From: Geotalea sp. SG265
Lineage (GTDB): Bacteria; Desulfobacterota; Desulfuromonadia; Geobacterales; Geobacteraceae
NCBI RefSeq assembly: GCF_022808985.1
Contig: NZ_JAKZFT010000012.1
Coordinates: 58,241 to 122,240, forward strand
Direction: 5' to 3'
Length of the DNA: 64,000 nt
A program made the position numbers and the translations under genes. This document shows positions 27,779 to 38,392 of this stretch, one piece after another. Within the stretch, counting starts at the first letter, position 1, and the number at the start of each line of letters is the position of its first letter. The notes below the pieces were generated by a model that saw only the letters and a list, made by a program, of their open reading frames with translations, was not told the origin of the DNA and did no database searches.

Positions 27779-30700
27779 ATGTCCCCATGGAAGAAAGCCA
27801 CCATTGCTGCCGCTGCCCTTTGCTCCCTGCTGGTCCTGATCATTGCCTTTGTCCTTCCAGGCATCGTCCGCAGCCAAGCCATAAATAAGGTGGAGGCGCT
27901 GACCGGAAGAAAGCTTGCCATCCGCCATGTGTCCATCAACCCTCTGACGTTGCGGGTCGGCATCGAGGGGTTGCAGATGCAGGAACCTGGAGGAAAGGTG
28001 ACATTCGTTTCCTTCAGCAGCGCCTCCGCCCGGTTGAGCCCCGCCTCCCTCTGGCGCCGGGCACCCATCGTCACCGATATCCGGCTGGTTTCCCCCTATC
28101 TGCACCTCGTCAGGACTGCAGCCAACAGTTATAATTTTTCCGATATTCCAGAGCGACTGCCGAAAAACGAGAAAAAATCCGACTCTCCCGCTTATTTCTC
28201 CCTCAACAATATCACCGTCAGCGGCGGCTCCATCGATTTCGACGACCGTGCCGCAAAAGCGCCGAAAATGCATACCCTGCGCAAGGTGAACATTGCCGTG
28301 CCGTTCATCAGCAATATTCCCTACCTGGTGGACAAGTACGTCCAGCCCCGCTTTGCCGCCCAGGTCAACGGTGCCTCATTGGACCTGAGAGGGCGGCTAA
28401 AACCGTTCCAGAAGGGGATGGAGACGCTGCTGGACGTTAATCTGACGGACCTGGATATACCTTACTATGCCGCCTACCTTCCCGCCCAGCTGCCGGTGGC
28501 GGTAAGTTCGGGAAAATTTTCATCCAAACTTGTCGTTTCCTACCGGGTGACGCCGGACAAGAAGCCGGTGATAGCGGTTTCCGGAGATGCAGCCGTGGCG
28601 CGGCTGGCCCTTGCCGAAAAAAAGGGGGGGGAACTGCTGGCTTTTGATCGCCTGGCAGTCAGGATCAACCAGGCGGACCTGATGGGGGGGAGTTACGACC
28701 TTGCCGCAGTCACCCTTGACCGGCCGTTGGTTACCCTGTTGCGGACGGCAGATGGACGCTGGCCGAACCAGCGCATCATGCCAGCGGCCGCTCCGCCGAA
28801 AGGTGAAAAAGCCGAGAAGCCGGCAGAAAAGAAGCCGGCGCCGTTGGTGCGCATTGGCGAGATCCGACTGAATAGCGGAACGGTGCGGGTTGACGACCGG
28901 CTGCCCACCGGTGGATTCCGCACCGAAATCCGTGACCTGACTGCCCTGGTGACGGGTCTTGCCACCAGGGGCGAGGAGACGGCCGATTACGAACTCTCTT
29001 TTTCAACGGCTAGGGGGGAACGCCTGGAACTTTCCGGCGACATGGCCCTGGAGGCCATGGAAGGATCGGCCCTGCTCAGTGTTTCCGATGTTCCCCTTGA
29101 AGCCTATTATCCCTACCTGGCGGACCGGCTGACGTCTCCGGTAAGCGGCAGGGCAGATCTCAACGCCGAGGCGACGTGGTCGAAAGAAGACGGGTTCGTT
29201 ATCGACGATTTTGGGCTGAAGCTGCGGGGCCTGAGGGCCAGTTTCGGCAAGGGGGACGGCGCGCGCGTCGCAGAGGCGGTTCTGGCGGGAGGGAAGTTCG
29301 ACCTGAAGAAGAAGACGGCTGCGCTGGACTCCATTGCGCTGCTCGGCGCCAAGGTCTTCGTCACTCGCGATGCCGGCGGGAAGCTTTCGCTTCTTTCCCT
29401 GCTGCGGGAGAGTAAGCCTGATCCGACCAATGCCAAACCGGCCGGGACAGCGGCAAAAGAATCGCCTTTTCACTATAAGATAGCATCGATCACAGGTAAG
29501 GGGATCGATGCCTCCTTCCGGGACGAGAGCCGGGACTCCGCCCCCCGCTTCCAATTCCGGGGGATCGAATTCGCCGCGAACAATATCAGCGACCTGCTCA
29601 AGGCATCGATCCCTGTTCGCCTCAACGCCTCCTACGGCAGTGATGCCAAGCTTGCCCTGAAAGGAGCCGTCATCCGGGAACCGTTTCGCTACCGGGGCAA
29701 CATTCAGGTGCGAAACCTGCCCATCGCCGATTTCAGCCCCTACCTCCCCGAGGATCTCAATCTCTACCTGGCGGACGGCAACCTGGACCTGACGGCGACC
29801 CTGGACCTGGCCAAGGGGGAGGAATTAACCGGCAGCTTCGCCGGCAGCGCCGGTCTGCGGAATCTCTACCTTCTCGATACGGTGGACACGGACGACCTGC
29901 TCAAATGGGAAAGCCTGCATGTCGAAGAGGTGCGGGGCACGCTCAAACCACTGACGATAAATATCGGTGGCATTTCGCTCAACAGGTTCCTGGCCAGGCT
30001 GGTGGTTGACCGGGATGGGACCATCAACCTGAAAAAAATCAAGTCGGCACCGACCGGCGCAGTCGCTGAGGCCAATGCCAGAACGGCGCCCGCTCCAGCC
30101 GCTGTTGCGCCCACCCCGGTAACGCCGTCAGTGGCGAACGTCAAAGCGGCACCGCCGCAGATCCGTATCGATACGGTCACCCTCCAGGAGGGAACGGTTG
30201 CCTTTCTCGACCGGCACACCCCCCAGGAGTTCGGCACCACCATGTACAACCTGGGAGGAAGGATCAGCGGCCTCTCTTCGGAGGATTTCCGCTATGCGGA
30301 CCTGGACCTGCGCGGCAATCTGGACAATCATTCGCCGCTGCGCATCACCGGCAAGATCAACCCCCTTTCCAGGGACCTCTTTGCCGACATCAAGGTCCGT
30401 TTCACCGACATCGAGCTGAGCCCGGTCACTCCCTATGCCGGTACCTATCTGGGCTATGAGATTGATAAAGGGAAGCTCTTTCTCGATCTCAGCTACAAGA
30501 TCGAAAAGAAGGCGCTCAATGCCGAGAACAAGGTCTTCATCGACCAGTTCACCTTCGGCAAGGGGGTGGAGAGCGGGAAGGCGACGAAACTTCCGGTCCG
30601 GCTCGCCGTCGCCCTGCTCAAGGATCGTCATGGCGAGATTCACCTGGATCTGCCGGTCACAGGACGGACCGACGATCCCGAGTTCAGCGTCTTTCGGCTG

Positions 30701-31360
30701 GTGTTGAAGGTGCTGAAGAATCTTCTGGTCAAGGCGGCGACGGCGCCCTTCGCTCTGCTCCAATCGGCGTTCGGTGGTGGAGAGGATTTGAGCAGCGTCG
30801 TATTTGCCCCCGGATCCCAGAAACTGGCCAATGGGGAGCGGAGCAAAGTGCTTAAGCTGGCTGAGGCGCTCGGACAGCGGCCGGGAGTGAAGCTGGAAAT
30901 GAGCGCCTATGTGGACAGGGAGAAAGACGCGGAGGGATATCGCAACGAGCTGTTGACAAGGAAGATGAAGGGGGAGAAATTTGCGGCCCTGGTGAAAGAG
31001 CGCAAGAATGCCCCGGGAGACACGCCGGAGAAGATGGAGATCCTGCCGGCAGAGCATGACCTGTATCTGAAGGCGGTCTACAAGAAGGAGAAATTTCCCA
31101 AGCCGCGCAATGCCTTGGGCTTCGTCAAGGATATCCCTGCTCCGGAGATGAAAAAGTTGATCCTGGCCAACACCGTCATCGGCGAAGCTCAGCTCCAGGC
31201 CCTGTCCCGCGAGCGGATCGCCGCCGTTCGTGCCCTGCTCGTCGGCGAAGGAAAGCTGCCGGCAGAAAGGATCTTTGAAAAAGGGGGGGATGTGTCGCAG
31301 CCGCAGAAAAAGGAGGGGCAGCCGGCGAGCAGGGTCGAATTCGGCGTATCTGTTCAATGA
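27779..31360 (+). CDS. DUF748 / AsmA-like large envelope protein
   Basis: A 1193-aa protein with one N-terminal helix (residues about 8-28) and a long periplasmic body. Repeated AsmA-type segments are visible ([102 protein letters not shown]), as in DUF748 proteins related to AsmA/TamB lipid-transport bridges. Low-complexity Pro/Ala linkers occur near residues 345-360 and 760-785. The C-terminal 180 residues ([27 protein letters not shown]) resemble an OmpA-like start. AGAAGGAGG precedes ATG 27779. Role in outer-membrane lipid homeostasis is family-based inference. Confidence 0.82.
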   Translation: MSPWKKATIAAAALCSLLVLIIAFVLPGIVRSQAINKVEALTGRKLAIRHVSINPLTLRVGIEGLQMQEPGGKVTFVSFSSASARLSPASLWRRAPIVTDIRLVSPYLHLVRTAANSYNFSDIPERLPKNEKKSDSPAYFSLNNITVSGGSIDFDDRAAKAPKMHTLRKVNIAVPFISNIPYLVDKYVQPRFAAQVNGASLDLRGRLKPFQKGMETLLDVNLTDLDIPYYAAYLPAQLPVAVSSGKFSSKLVVSYRVTPDKKPVIAVSGDAAVARLALAEKKGGELLAFDRLAVRINQADLMGGSYDLAAVTLDRPLVTLLRTADGRWPNQRIMPAAAPPKGEKAEKPAEKKPAPLVRIGEIRLNSGTVRVDDRLPTGGFRTEIRDLTALVTGLATRGEETADYELSFSTARGERLELSGDMALEAMEGSALLSVSDVPLEAYYPYLADRLTSPVSGRADLNAEATWSKEDGFVIDDFGLKLRGLRASFGKGDGARVAEAVLAGGKFDLKKKTAALDSIALLGAKVFVTRDAGGKLSLLSLLRESKPDPTNAKPAGTAAKESPFHYKIASITGKGIDASFRDESRDSAPRFQFRGIEFAANNISDLLKASIPVRLNASYGSDAKLALKGAVIREPFRYRGNIQVRNLPIADFSPYLPEDLNLYLADGNLDLTATLDLAKGEELTGSFAGSAGLRNLYLLDTVDTDDLLKWESLHVEEVRGTLKPLTINIGGISLNRFLARLVVDRDGTINLKKIKSAPTGAVAEANARTAPAPAAVAPTPVTPSVANVKAAPPQIRIDTVTLQEGTVAFLDRHTPQEFGTTMYNLGGRISGLSSEDFRYADLDLRGNLDNHSPLRITGKINPLSRDLFADIKVRFTDIELSPVTPYAGTYLGYEIDKGKLFLDLSYKIEKKALNAENKVFIDQFTFGKGVESGKATKLPVRLAVALLKDRHGEIHLDLPVTGRTDDPEFSVFRLVLKVLKNLLVKAATAPFALLQSAFGGGEDLSSVVFAPGSQKLANGERSKVLKLAEALGQRPGVKLEMSAYVDREKDAEGYRNELLTRKMKGEKFAALVKERKNAPGDTPEKMEILPAEHDLYLKAVYKKEKFPKPRNALGFVKDIPAPEMKKLILANTVIGEAQLQALSRERIAAVRALLVGEGKLPAERIFEKGGDVSQPQKKEGQPASRVEFGVSVQ

Positions 31361-31384
31361 AGTAAAAAAAGTTGCTTCCAGGTC

Positions 31385-31411
31385 TAATAAAGCATTGTTC
31401 TCCGTCGATAA
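31385..31411 (+). promoter_or_regulatory. Sigma-28 (FliA)-like promoter of chemotaxis receptor gene
   Basis: TAAT (31385-31388), a 15-bp spacer, and GTCGATAA (31404-31411), against the consensus TAAA-N15-GCCGATAA (two mismatches). It lies about 38 nt before the MCP start codon, a fitting place for a motility-regulated gene. Confidence 0.5.
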
Positions 31412-31448
31412 GTGTCTATGTGAAGCAGCAGCTGATCGGAGGGAAGCC

Positions 31449-32630
31449 ATGGAATGGATCTGGAACAGGTATCTGAATTTTTCGATCAAGGTCAGGCTGG
31501 CGACGCTTTGCCTCTGCTACAGCGCTTGTATCGTCGCCACCGGAATTGCCGCCCAATCGGGCTCACTGCTGGTCAAGTACGGCTCGATGCTGCTCTTTAT
31601 CACGCTCGGCGGCATCTTCGGCTGGATCAACATCTGGTCGATCAACAGGCCGATCCAGCGGTCCATAAACTATCTGCAGACCATGGCAAGTGGTGACCTG
31701 AGCCAGGAGATACGGGTCCTGCGCAAGAACGAGTTCAGCAAGATGCTGACGGCGATGATCGAGTTGCAGAAATCCATACGTGAGATCATCGCGGGGATCA
31801 AGGGGACGGCAGGGGAGCTTACCGATGCATCCCGGCTGCTCTCGACCACTTCTGCGGACATCGTTCAGGGAACCGGCGATGCGTCCAGCCAGTCCGACAG
31901 TGTCAGCTATGCCGTCGGCGAATTGTCCACGGTTGCCGTCACCATTTCCGGCAGCTGCCAGGAAATGGCCGATAGTGCGGCGGCAACGGAAGCGGCAACG
32001 CAAAAAGGGGCGGAGACGGCTGCAAGCATGTCCCAGGTCATGGCGGAGATAGAAAGAATGGTGGTCAGCACCATGGAGGCGGTCAAGGCCCTCGGTGAGA
32101 ATTCCGAGCGAATCGGCACCATTATCGATGCCATCGAAGATATTGCCGATCAGACCAACCTCCTTGCCCTCAATGCGGCCATCGAGGCGGCCAGGGCTGG
32201 AGAGCAGGGGCGGGGATTCGCAGTCGTCGCCGACGAGGTGCGGGGCCTTGCCGAAAGGACCAGCGCTTCCACCAAGGAAATCCAGACGATCATCACCACG
32301 CTTCAGGGGGATGTGAAGAACGTGGTGACGCTGATGGATAAAAGCGCTGACAGCGTTCGCACTGGGGCCGAAGATGTGCGTTTCTCCAACCAGGCCATCA
32401 GTACCATTGCCGAGCAGATGGCTCCCCTCGTGGCACGGGTCTCCCAGGTGGCGACGGCGGCAGAGGAACAGTCGGCTACCAGCGCCGGCATCACAGAAAG
32501 CATGCAGCACATTGCCCGGATCATTCACAGTGCGGCGGCGGGAGCCCACGAAACGGCCAAGGCTGCTGCAGTCCTGGCCGATTCGTCGGCAAACCTGGAA
32601 CAGATGGTCAATCGCTTCAAGCTGCAGTGA
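31449..32630 (+). CDS. Methyl-accepting chemotaxis protein without periplasmic sensor domain
   Basis: A 393-aa receptor. Two closely spaced transmembrane helices (residues about 14-34 and 40-62) leave almost no periplasmic loop. A HAMP-like segment ([39 protein letters not shown]) and a cytoplasmic signalling coiled coil follow; the hairpin tip is complete: [49 protein letters not shown]. It should couple to CheA/CheW but must sense through the membrane or cytoplasm. No C-terminal NWETF pentapeptide is present. ATG 31449 follows CGGAGGGA. Confidence 0.92.
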   Translation: MEWIWNRYLNFSIKVRLATLCLCYSACIVATGIAAQSGSLLVKYGSMLLFITLGGIFGWINIWSINRPIQRSINYLQTMASGDLSQEIRVLRKNEFSKMLTAMIELQKSIREIIAGIKGTAGELTDASRLLSTTSADIVQGTGDASSQSDSVSYAVGELSTVAVTISGSCQEMADSAAATEAATQKGAETAASMSQVMAEIERMVVSTMEAVKALGENSERIGTIIDAIEDIADQTNLLALNAAIEAARAGEQGRGFAVVADEVRGLAERTSASTKEIQTIITTLQGDVKNVVTLMDKSADSVRTGAEDVRFSNQAISTIAEQMAPLVARVSQVATAAEEQSATSAGITESMQHIARIIHSAAAGAHETAKAAAVLADSSANLEQMVNRFKLQ

Positions 32631-32645
32631 CACTCCTCTCAGCCA

Positions 32646-32671
32646 GCCCCGGATTCCGGGGCTTTTTTTGT
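32646..32671 (+). terminator. Terminator after chemotaxis receptor gene
   Basis: GCCCCGG-ATT-CCGGGGC followed by a run of seven T residues. Confidence 0.92.
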
Positions 32672-32693
32672 TTTTCAAACATTTTCGGGGAAG

Positions 32694-32861
32694 GCAGTCG
32701 TGGCATCGGGAGAGAGTGACGAGCTACAGCGGCGAGCGGACACCCGCCGCATGTGGAGCGAAGGCAATTCGCTTATTCAAGCACTGCGAGCCGTAAGGTG
32801 GGCGGCACCGCAAGGTCCGCAGCTGTGGCGACAGAGCGAACGGACGATGTCGCGGCTGCCT
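32694..32861 (+). repeat. Dispersed 168-bp repeat, copy B (plus orientation)
   Basis: It aligns with the reverse complement of 12146-12313 over the same 168 bp. Blocks such as GACGAGCTACAGCGGCGAGC and GGCGACAGAGCGAACGGACG are identical or nearly so, and the GCGGCG/CGCCGC hairpin is retained. It occupies half of the 364-bp gap between the receptor terminator and gcvT. The rest of that gap shows an isolated TATAAT at 32949-32954 that may belong to the gcv promoter, without a good -35. Confidence 0.8.
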
Positions 32862-32994
32862 GTTGTTTCACAGAATCCCCGGACGAACCTTTTTTTCAAT
32901 GTTCATGCGCATCAATGGCTTATGCCGAGAAACCTGTTTACAAACGGGTATAATTTTTTTAAATTTGGCCAATTTTATAGCGCCGGAGTCCTCC

Positions 32995-34086
32995 ATGGAA
33001 AATCTGAGAAACACTCCTCTCTTGTCGCGACACCAGCAGCTGCATGCCCTGCTTGCCCCGTTCGGTGGCTGGAACATGCCGATCCAGTATGAGGGGATCA
33101 TTGCCGAGCACCGGTGGTGCCGGGAGCAGGCGAGCCTTTTCGACATCTGCCACATGGGGGAGTTCATTTTCAGGGGTGACATGGAGGAAAGCGGGCTGGA
33201 GGATATCTTCACCTTTTCCGTCAAATCGATCCCCATCGGCCGCTCCCGCTACGGCTTCCTCCTCAACGAGAGGGGGGGGATCATCGACGACCTGATCGTC
33301 TTCCGTCTCGGTGAGGACGAGGCAATGGTCGTGGTCAATGCTGCCACCAGCGACAACGACTTCGCTGTCATCCGCTCCCGGCTGAAACCGGGCGTTTCCT
33401 TTACCGATATTTCGGCGGCTACCGGCAAGCTGGATCTCCAGGGCCCGCTGTCCCGCCAGGTGCTCGTGGAGAAATTCGGCGAGCAGATTGCGGTACTCCC
33501 CTACTTCAAATTCATCAGGACCACCCTGCTCGGCGTCGATGCCGTAATCAGCCGCACGGGCTATACGGGGGAACTGGGTTACGAGATTTTCCTCCCGGCG
33601 GACAAGGTGGGCGAATTGTGGGACCTGCTGCTTGCCGACCAGCGGGTGAAGCCGGCCGGCCTCGGCGCACGGGACGTGCTCCGCCTGGAGGTCGGCTACA
33701 GCCTCTACGGCAGCGACATAGACGAGGCGACGACACCGCTGGAAGCTGGCCTGGGGGCGTTCGTCAACATGGACAAAAAGTTCATCGGCAAGGAAGCCCT
33801 ACAGAAACAGCAGCGGGAAGGGCTGCAGAAGGTGAAGGCTGCCTTCCAGGTCCATTCGCGCCGTTCGCCGCGGCACCATTACGAGATCTGCTTCGAAGGG
33901 GAGGCTGTCGGTACGGTAACGAGCGGCGTTTTTTCCCCCATGCTCGGCTGCGGCATTGGCATCGGTTACGTCCGGCCGGAAATAGCCACACTTGGCGCCC
34001 AGATCGCCATCATGCACGACAAGGTGACCATGGACGCCGCCGTTGTGGAGCTTCCCTTTTACAAGGGGGGATCATTGCGCTCTTAG
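32995..34086 (+). CDS. gcvT: Glycine cleavage system T protein (aminomethyltransferase)
   Basis: A 363-aa folate enzyme that transfers the methylene group from lipoyl-H protein to tetrahydrofolate and releases ammonia. Typical segments: RNTPLLSRHQQLHALLAPFGGWNMPIQYEGIIAEH, ASLFDICHMGEF, RSRYGFLLNERGGIIDDLIVFRL, RTGYTGELGYEIF, GLGARDVLRLEVGYSLYGSDIDEATTPLEAGLGAFV. CGGAG precedes ATG 32995; the longer in-frame extension to 32863 is noncoding leader. First gene of gcvT-H-PA-PB. I looked for a glycine riboswitch in the leader and saw none. Confidence 0.96.
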   Translation: MENLRNTPLLSRHQQLHALLAPFGGWNMPIQYEGIIAEHRWCREQASLFDICHMGEFIFRGDMEESGLEDIFTFSVKSIPIGRSRYGFLLNERGGIIDDLIVFRLGEDEAMVVVNAATSDNDFAVIRSRLKPGVSFTDISAATGKLDLQGPLSRQVLVEKFGEQIAVLPYFKFIRTTLLGVDAVISRTGYTGELGYEIFLPADKVGELWDLLLADQRVKPAGLGARDVLRLEVGYSLYGSDIDEATTPLEAGLGAFVNMDKKFIGKEALQKQQREGLQKVKAAFQVHSRRSPRHHYEICFEGEAVGTVTSGVFSPMLGCGIGIGYVRPEIATLGAQIAIMHDKVTMDAAVVELPFYKGGSLRS

Positions 34087-34122
34087 CAGCTGTTTTTGTG
34101 AAATAACGTTCGGGAGGATGTC

Positions 34123-34497
34123 ATGGAAATGTACTTCAGCAAGGAGCACGAGTGGGTCAGGATCAAGGACGGCATCGCCAGCGTCGGCATCAGCGAGCAT
34201 GCTGCCCACGAATTGGGTGACATTACCTTTGTCGAGCTTCCCCAGGTGGGGAAGACGGTCAAGCAGTTCGAGGTTCTCGCGGGCATTGAATCGGTGAAGG
34301 CGGCCAGCGACATCTATGCTCCCCTTTCCGGCAAGGTCATCAAGGTTAACGAGGCCCTGGACGGGACACCGGAAATCGTCAACGAGGCGGCCGAAGAGGC
34401 GGGGTGGATTGCCTGGCTTGAGCCGACCGATCCCGGCGAGGTGAAGAACCTCATGAGCAGAGAAGAGTACGACACCTATCTGAAAGGGCTTGCCTGA
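34123..34497 (+). CDS. gcvH: Glycine cleavage system H protein
   Basis: A 124-aa lipoyl carrier. The lipoylated residue is Lys59 in [21 protein letters not shown]-terminal [37 protein letters not shown] and C-terminal [27 protein letters not shown] are standard. CGGGAGG precedes the ATG. Its stop overlaps the gcvPA start by one base (TGATG). Confidence 0.97.
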   Translation: MEMYFSKEHEWVRIKDGIASVGISEHAAHELGDITFVELPQVGKTVKQFEVLAGIESVKAASDIYAPLSGKVIKVNEALDGTPEIVNEAAEEAGWIAWLEPTDPGEVKNLMSREEYDTYLKGLA

Positions 34498-35825
34498 TGA
34501 GCTACTGTCCCAATACGCCGGAGCAGATCCGGGAGATGCTTGCCGTCATCGGCAAGACCGCCGTGGACGAGCTGTTCGAACCGATTCCCCGGGGATTGCG
34601 GGCAAAATCATTCAACCTCCCTGCCGGCGTATCGGAACAGGAACTGCTGGTGCAACTGCAGGAGATGGCGGCCTGTAACCGGCACCTGATCAACTTCATC
34701 GGTGGCGGTTATTACGACCATCATATTCCGGCAGTGGTGGATCACCTGACAGGGCGCGCCGAGTTTTACACCGCCTATACCCCCTACCAGCCGGAATGTT
34801 CCCAAGGAACGCTGCAGGCGCTTTTCGAGTACCAGACGGCCATCTGCAGGCTGACCGGCATGGAAGTGAGCAATGCCTCCCTTTATGACGGCGGTACCGC
34901 CTTGGCAGAGGCGGCCATGATGGCCCTGCGCATCACCGGGCGGAATCGCATCGTCATCGATGCCTCGGTCAATCCCTTTGCCCGGCAGATCGTCACCACC
35001 TACATGAAGAATCTGGCGGTCGAGCTGGTGGAAATCCCTACCAGTTCCGGCAGTGCCGACCGCTCGGCCCTGACTGAAGCCCTGACCGATGATGTGGCGG
35101 CGGTAATGGTGCAGAATCCCAATTTCTTCGGCTCCATCGAGGATCTGACCGCCATTGCCCATGCTGCCCATGCCAAAGGCGCCCTGCTCGTCACATCCGT
35201 CTATCCCATCAGTCTGGGGCTGATCAAGAGCCCTGGCGAGATGGGGGCCGACATCGTCGTCGGCGACGGCCAGAGCCTGGGCAATCCCCTTGCTTTCGGC
35301 GGTCCATCCTTTGGCTTCATTGCCACGACGAAGAAATACATCCGCAATCTTCCCGGCCGCATCATCGGCGAGACCATCGACCGGGAAGGGCGCCGCGGCT
35401 TCGTTTTGACCCTGCAGGCGCGGGAGCAGCACATCAAGCGGCACAAGGCGACTTCCAATATCTGCAGCAACCAGAGCCTCTGCGCCCTGCGCGGCCTCAT
35501 CTTTCTTGCCGCCGTCGGTAGGGAGGGGCTGGTGGAGCTGGCCCAACTCAACCGTGACAAGGCGGAATATGCCAAGGATCGGCTCGGTTCCATCAAGGGG
35601 GTACGGGTCCTGAACCGGGGTGCCACCTTCAACGAGTTTACCCTGGAACTGCCCAGGGATGCAGCGGAGGTGGTGCATACCCTTTTGGACAAGGGACTCG
35701 CCGCCGGTATGCCCCTTGGAGAATATTACGCCGGCATGGCCAATTGCATGGTGGTGACGGTGACGGAAAGACGGTCCAGGGGGGAAATCGACGCACTGGC
35801 CGATGCGCTGGAGGCCGCACTATGA
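34497..35825 (+). CDS. gcvPA: Glycine dehydrogenase (decarboxylating) subunit 1
   Basis: The 442-aa alpha subunit of the split P protein, which with subunit 2 decarboxylates glycine using PLP. Family marks: [94 protein letters not shown], and [29 protein letters not shown] text ([18 protein letters not shown]). Its end overlaps gcvPB by 4 nt, indicating coupled synthesis of the two subunits. Confidence 0.97.
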   Translation: MSYCPNTPEQIREMLAVIGKTAVDELFEPIPRGLRAKSFNLPAGVSEQELLVQLQEMAACNRHLINFIGGGYYDHHIPAVVDHLTGRAEFYTAYTPYQPECSQGTLQALFEYQTAICRLTGMEVSNASLYDGGTALAEAAMMALRITGRNRIVIDASVNPFARQIVTTYMKNLAVELVEIPTSSGSADRSALTEALTDDVAAVMVQNPNFFGSIEDLTAIAHAAHAKGALLVTSVYPISLGLIKSPGEMGADIVVGDGQSLGNPLAFGGPSFGFIATTKKYIRNLPGRIIGETIDREGRRGFVLTLQAREQHIKRHKATSNICSNQSLCALRGLIFLAAVGREGLVELAQLNRDKAEYAKDRLGSIKGVRVLNRGATFNEFTLELPRDAAEVVHTLLDKGLAAGMPLGEYYAGMANCMVVTVTERRSRGEIDALADALEAAL

Positions 35826-37261
35826 ATCTAATCTTCGAGAAATCCGTACCTGGAAGGCGCGGGCTGAAGCTTCCCGTCGCCGATGTGCCGAGGGCTGCCG
35901 CACTCCCCGAGAACCTGGTGCGCACCGAGCCGGCCCAGCTTCCCGAGGTGAGCGAACTGGACCTGGTTCGCCACTTCACCGGCCTTTCCCGCCGTAACTT
36001 CTCCGTTGACGGTAACTTCTACCCCCTCGGCTCCTGCACCATGAAGTACAACGCCAAGGTTACCGAGAATGCCGCGGCACTCTTCGCCGACGTCCATCCC
36101 ATGACCCCCCTGCTGCCGGAAGGGGAAACCTCGGCCCAGGGGGCATTGTGCCTTATTCTCGGCTTGTCCCGCCTGCTGGCTGAGATAACCGGCATGGACG
36201 AGGTGAGCTGTCAGCCCTTGGCCGGCGCCCATGGCGAGATGACCGGCATCATGCTCATTGCCGCCTACCACCGGGCGAAAAGGAACAAGAAAAAATACGT
36301 CATCGTCCCCGATTCCTCACACGGCACCAATCCTGCCAGTGCCGCCATGGTCGGCTACGAAATCATCACCATTCCGTCTGCCCCTTACGGGGATATGGAC
36401 CTGGATGCTTTCCGAGCTGCCATGAACGGAGAGGTGGCAGCGGTCATGCTCACCTGCCCCAATACCCTCGGGCTCTTCAACCCGCACATCAGGGAGATCT
36501 GCGACATTGCCCACGAGCACGATGCCCTCATGTACTACGACGGGGCCAACCTCAATGCCATTCTCGGCAAGGTCCGCCCGGGGGACGTGGGCTTCGACGT
36601 CATCCATGTGAACCTGCACAAGACCTTCGGTACCCCTCACGGGGGTGGTGGCCCGGGGAGCGGTCCGGTCGGGGTCAAGCGGGAGCTGATACCCTTTCTG
36701 CCCGGTCCCCGAATCATCAAGCATGCCGACGGGCGCTGCGGCCTGGAAAAGGGCACTTCCGAGAGCATCGGCAGGGTGGCCAACTTCTACGGCAACTTCG
36801 GCGTCATGGCCAGGGCCTATGCCTATATCATTCTCCTTGGAAGGGAAGGCTTGATAGAGGTGAGCGAGCAGGCGGTGCTCAATGCCAATTACATGCTTGC
36901 CCGGCTCAGGGAACATTTCGACCTCCCATTCGACCGGACCTGCATGCACGAATGCGTCTTTTCCGCTTCCCGCCAGCTGAAGCACGGGGTACATGCCATC
37001 GACATCGCCAAATATCTTATCGACCGCGGCTATCACCCGCCGACTGTCTATTTCCCCCTCAACGTCAAGGAGGCGATCATGATCGAACCGACCGAGACGG
37101 AGAGCAAGGAAACCATGGATGCCTTCATCGAGGCGATGATCGAGGCGGCCAACCTGGCAGAAAAGGAGCCGGAAAGGCTTCACGAGGCGCCACGGACGAT
37201 GCCGGTCGGCCGGCTCGATGAGACCAAGGCGGCGCGGGAACAAAACGTCTGCTTCGGCTGA
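35822..37261 (+). CDS. gcvPB: Glycine dehydrogenase (decarboxylating) subunit 2
   Basis: The 479-aa beta subunit of the split P protein. It carries the PLP lysine, Lys267, in [23 protein letters not shown]. Other signatures: [41 protein letters not shown], and [14 protein letters not shown] 35822 overlaps the gcvPA stop; an upstream ATG at 35744 lies inside gcvPA. Last gene of the operon before a strong terminator. No gcvL (lipoamide dehydrogenase) is included, so that subunit must be shared from elsewhere. Confidence 0.97.
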   Translation: MNLIFEKSVPGRRGLKLPVADVPRAAALPENLVRTEPAQLPEVSELDLVRHFTGLSRRNFSVDGNFYPLGSCTMKYNAKVTENAAALFADVHPMTPLLPEGETSAQGALCLILGLSRLLAEITGMDEVSCQPLAGAHGEMTGIMLIAAYHRAKRNKKKYVIVPDSSHGTNPASAAMVGYEIITIPSAPYGDMDLDAFRAAMNGEVAAVMLTCPNTLGLFNPHIREICDIAHEHDALMYYDGANLNAILGKVRPGDVGFDVIHVNLHKTFGTPHGGGGPGSGPVGVKRELIPFLPGPRIIKHADGRCGLEKGTSESIGRVANFYGNFGVMARAYAYIILLGREGLIEVSEQAVLNANYMLARLREHFDLPFDRTCMHECVFSASRQLKHGVHAIDIAKYLIDRGYHPPTVYFPLNVKEAIMIEPTETESKETMDAFIEAMIEAANLAEKEPERLHEAPRTMPVGRLDETKAAREQNVCFG

Positions 37262-37266
37262 ATGAC

Positions 37267-37301
37267 ACCCCCTTCAGGACTAATCCGGAAGGGGGTTTTT
37301 T
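37267..37301 (+). terminator. Terminator of the gcv operon
   Basis: CCCCCTTC-A-GGA pairs with TCC-G-GAAGGGGG, followed by a six-T run. Confidence 0.9.
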
Positions 37302-37386
37302 GTCTGTGGGGGTCCAGAAACCTGCCCGCTCCTCCGATGCTTGATACCAAGACTGCGGTATTATCCAGATCTCCATGGGAGGATAC

Positions 37387-37839
37387 ATGACCGATACCAG
37401 TCGAACCTACCTCGTCACCTGCCCGTCGTGCAAGGCAGAGAACAGAATCCCCGCTGCCAGGGAAGGACAGGCGGGCAGATGCGGCAATTGCCATGCCTTG
37501 CTTCCCCCCCTCTATCTGCAACCGGTCCAGCTCACCGACCGGTCCTTCGACTCCTTCGTTTCCACCTATATGGGCCCGATCCTTGCCGAATTCTGGGCAC
37601 CCTGGTGACCTCACTGCCGCGACTTCGCACCGGTGGTGCGGGAAATCGCCCGGGATTTGGCGGGCAAGGCTGCTGTCGTGCAGATCGATACGGAGGAAAA
37701 TCGGGCCCTGGCCGCACGCTTTGCCATACAGGGCATACCGGCGCTCTTCATCCTTAAACATGGAAAGAACATCGCCGGGATGAGCGGCGCCCGTCCCAAG
37801 CAGACAATCCTGGAATGGGTGCGAAAAAACGCCTTCTGA
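37387..37839 (+). CDS. Thioredoxin 2-like selenoprotein (in-frame UGA read as selenocysteine)
   Basis: The frame runs from ATG 37387 (behind GGGAGG) to the stop at 37837-37839 with one internal TGA at 37606-37608. It falls exactly on the first redox residue of the thioredoxin motif: AEFWAPW-U-PHC, giving Sec74-Pro-His-Cys77 (normally WCGPC or WCPHC). Coding continues with DFAPVVREIARDLAGKAAVVQIDTEENRALAARFAIQGIPALFILKHGKNIAG, including the cis-Pro IPAL. The N-terminal zinc ribbon (Cys12, 15, 32, 35) is that of TrxC. Total 150 aa, normal for thioredoxin 2. A stem-loop with a GGT loop lies about 24 nt after the TGA, as expected for a bacterial SECIS. Standard gene finders would call two broken fragments. 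Confidence 0.85.
37609..37642 (+). promoter_or_regulatory. Putative bacterial SECIS element of the thioredoxin gene
   Basis: Just 3' of the UGA, CGCACC (37626-37631), loop GGT (37632-37634) and GGTGCG (37635-37640) form a GC-rich hairpin extendable by two T-G pairs. Position and a G in the apical loop fit SelB-binding requirements; the short 3-nt loop is a caution. Confidence 0.55.
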
Positions 37840-37863
37840 TCCCCTACGAAGCGGCTCCGGACG

Positions 37864-37891
37864 TTGACATGGAGCGTTTTGAGGCTATCAT
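37864..37891 (+). promoter_or_regulatory. Putative promoter of the nuo operon
   Basis: TTGACA (37864-37869), a 16-bp spacer, TATCAT (37886-37891), located just after the thioredoxin stop and about 38 nt before nuoA. Confidence 0.5.
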
Positions 37892-37929
37892 TACATTTTA
37901 ATAAATAATTCAAATGAGCAGGTTCAGCC

Positions 37930-38358
37930 ATGCCACTCCCCGCGGACAAAGTATCCGGCCAGACAGACGTCATCTTATCCATGGCACTCTATACAACGGC
38001 TGCAGTACTGTTGGTCGGTTTTCTGCTCCTGGCGGCATGGTGGCTGGGGAGCAAGCGACGGACAGTGGTGAAGCAGATCCCTTACGAATCGGGCGTCTTT
38101 CCGACCGGAACCGCCCGCCTTGCCTATCCGGTGCCCTTTTACCTGGTGGCCATCTTTTTCATCGTTTTCGATGTGGAAGCAGTCTTCATCTTCACCTGGG
38201 GGGTCGCCTGGGACGAGCTGGGCTTTGCCGGACTGATCCACATCACCATCTTCATCGTCATACTTCTCCTTGGGCTTTTCTGGCTCTGGCTCAAGGGTGG
38301 ACTTGAGTGGGGACCCACAAAAGCGGTTCGAGGTTCTAAGTTCGATGTTCAAGGTTAG
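37930..38358 (+). CDS. nuoA: NADH-quinone oxidoreductase subunit A
   Basis: A 142-aa membrane subunit with three helices (LYTTAAVLLVGFLLLAAWWLG; YPVPFYLVAIFFIVFDVEAVFIFTWGVAW; LIHITIFIVILLLGLFWLWLKGGLEWG). The conserved loop KQIPYESG and FDVEAVF are present. AGCAGG precedes ATG 37930. The last dozen residues (VRGSKFDVQG) are encoded by the intergenic repeat that follows, so the natural C-terminus has probably been replaced by repeat-derived sequence. Confidence 0.95.
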   Translation: MPLPADKVSGQTDVILSMALYTTAAVLLVGFLLLAAWWLGSKRRTVVKQIPYESGVFPTGTARLAYPVPFYLVAIFFIVFDVEAVFIFTWGVAWDELGFAGLIHITIFIVILLLGLFWLWLKGGLEWGPTKAVRGSKFDVQG

Positions 38359-38392
38359 AACCTGGAACATAGAACCTAGAACATAGAACTGT
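38326..38392. repeat. Inverted GTTC-AGGTTC array between nuoA and nuoBCD
   Basis: Left half has units such as GTTCGAGGTTC, AGTTCGATGTTC and AAGGTT; right half holds their reverse complements (AGAACCT, GGAACATAGAACCT, AGAACATAGAAC). The stretch can fold into a long hairpin inside the operon and overlaps the nuoA 3' end. Confidence 0.7.

Noticed and set aside
32862..32994. Glycine riboswitch ahead of gcvT
   Set aside because: The tandem-aptamer features of glycine riboswitches were not found; the leader is AT-rich with only a TATAAT box.
37387..37608. Thioredoxin gene as a simple nonsense pseudogene
   Set aside because: The only stop is UGA exactly at the catalytic Cys position, the downstream frame is intact and conserved, and a SECIS-like stem follows; selenocysteine explains this better than decay.
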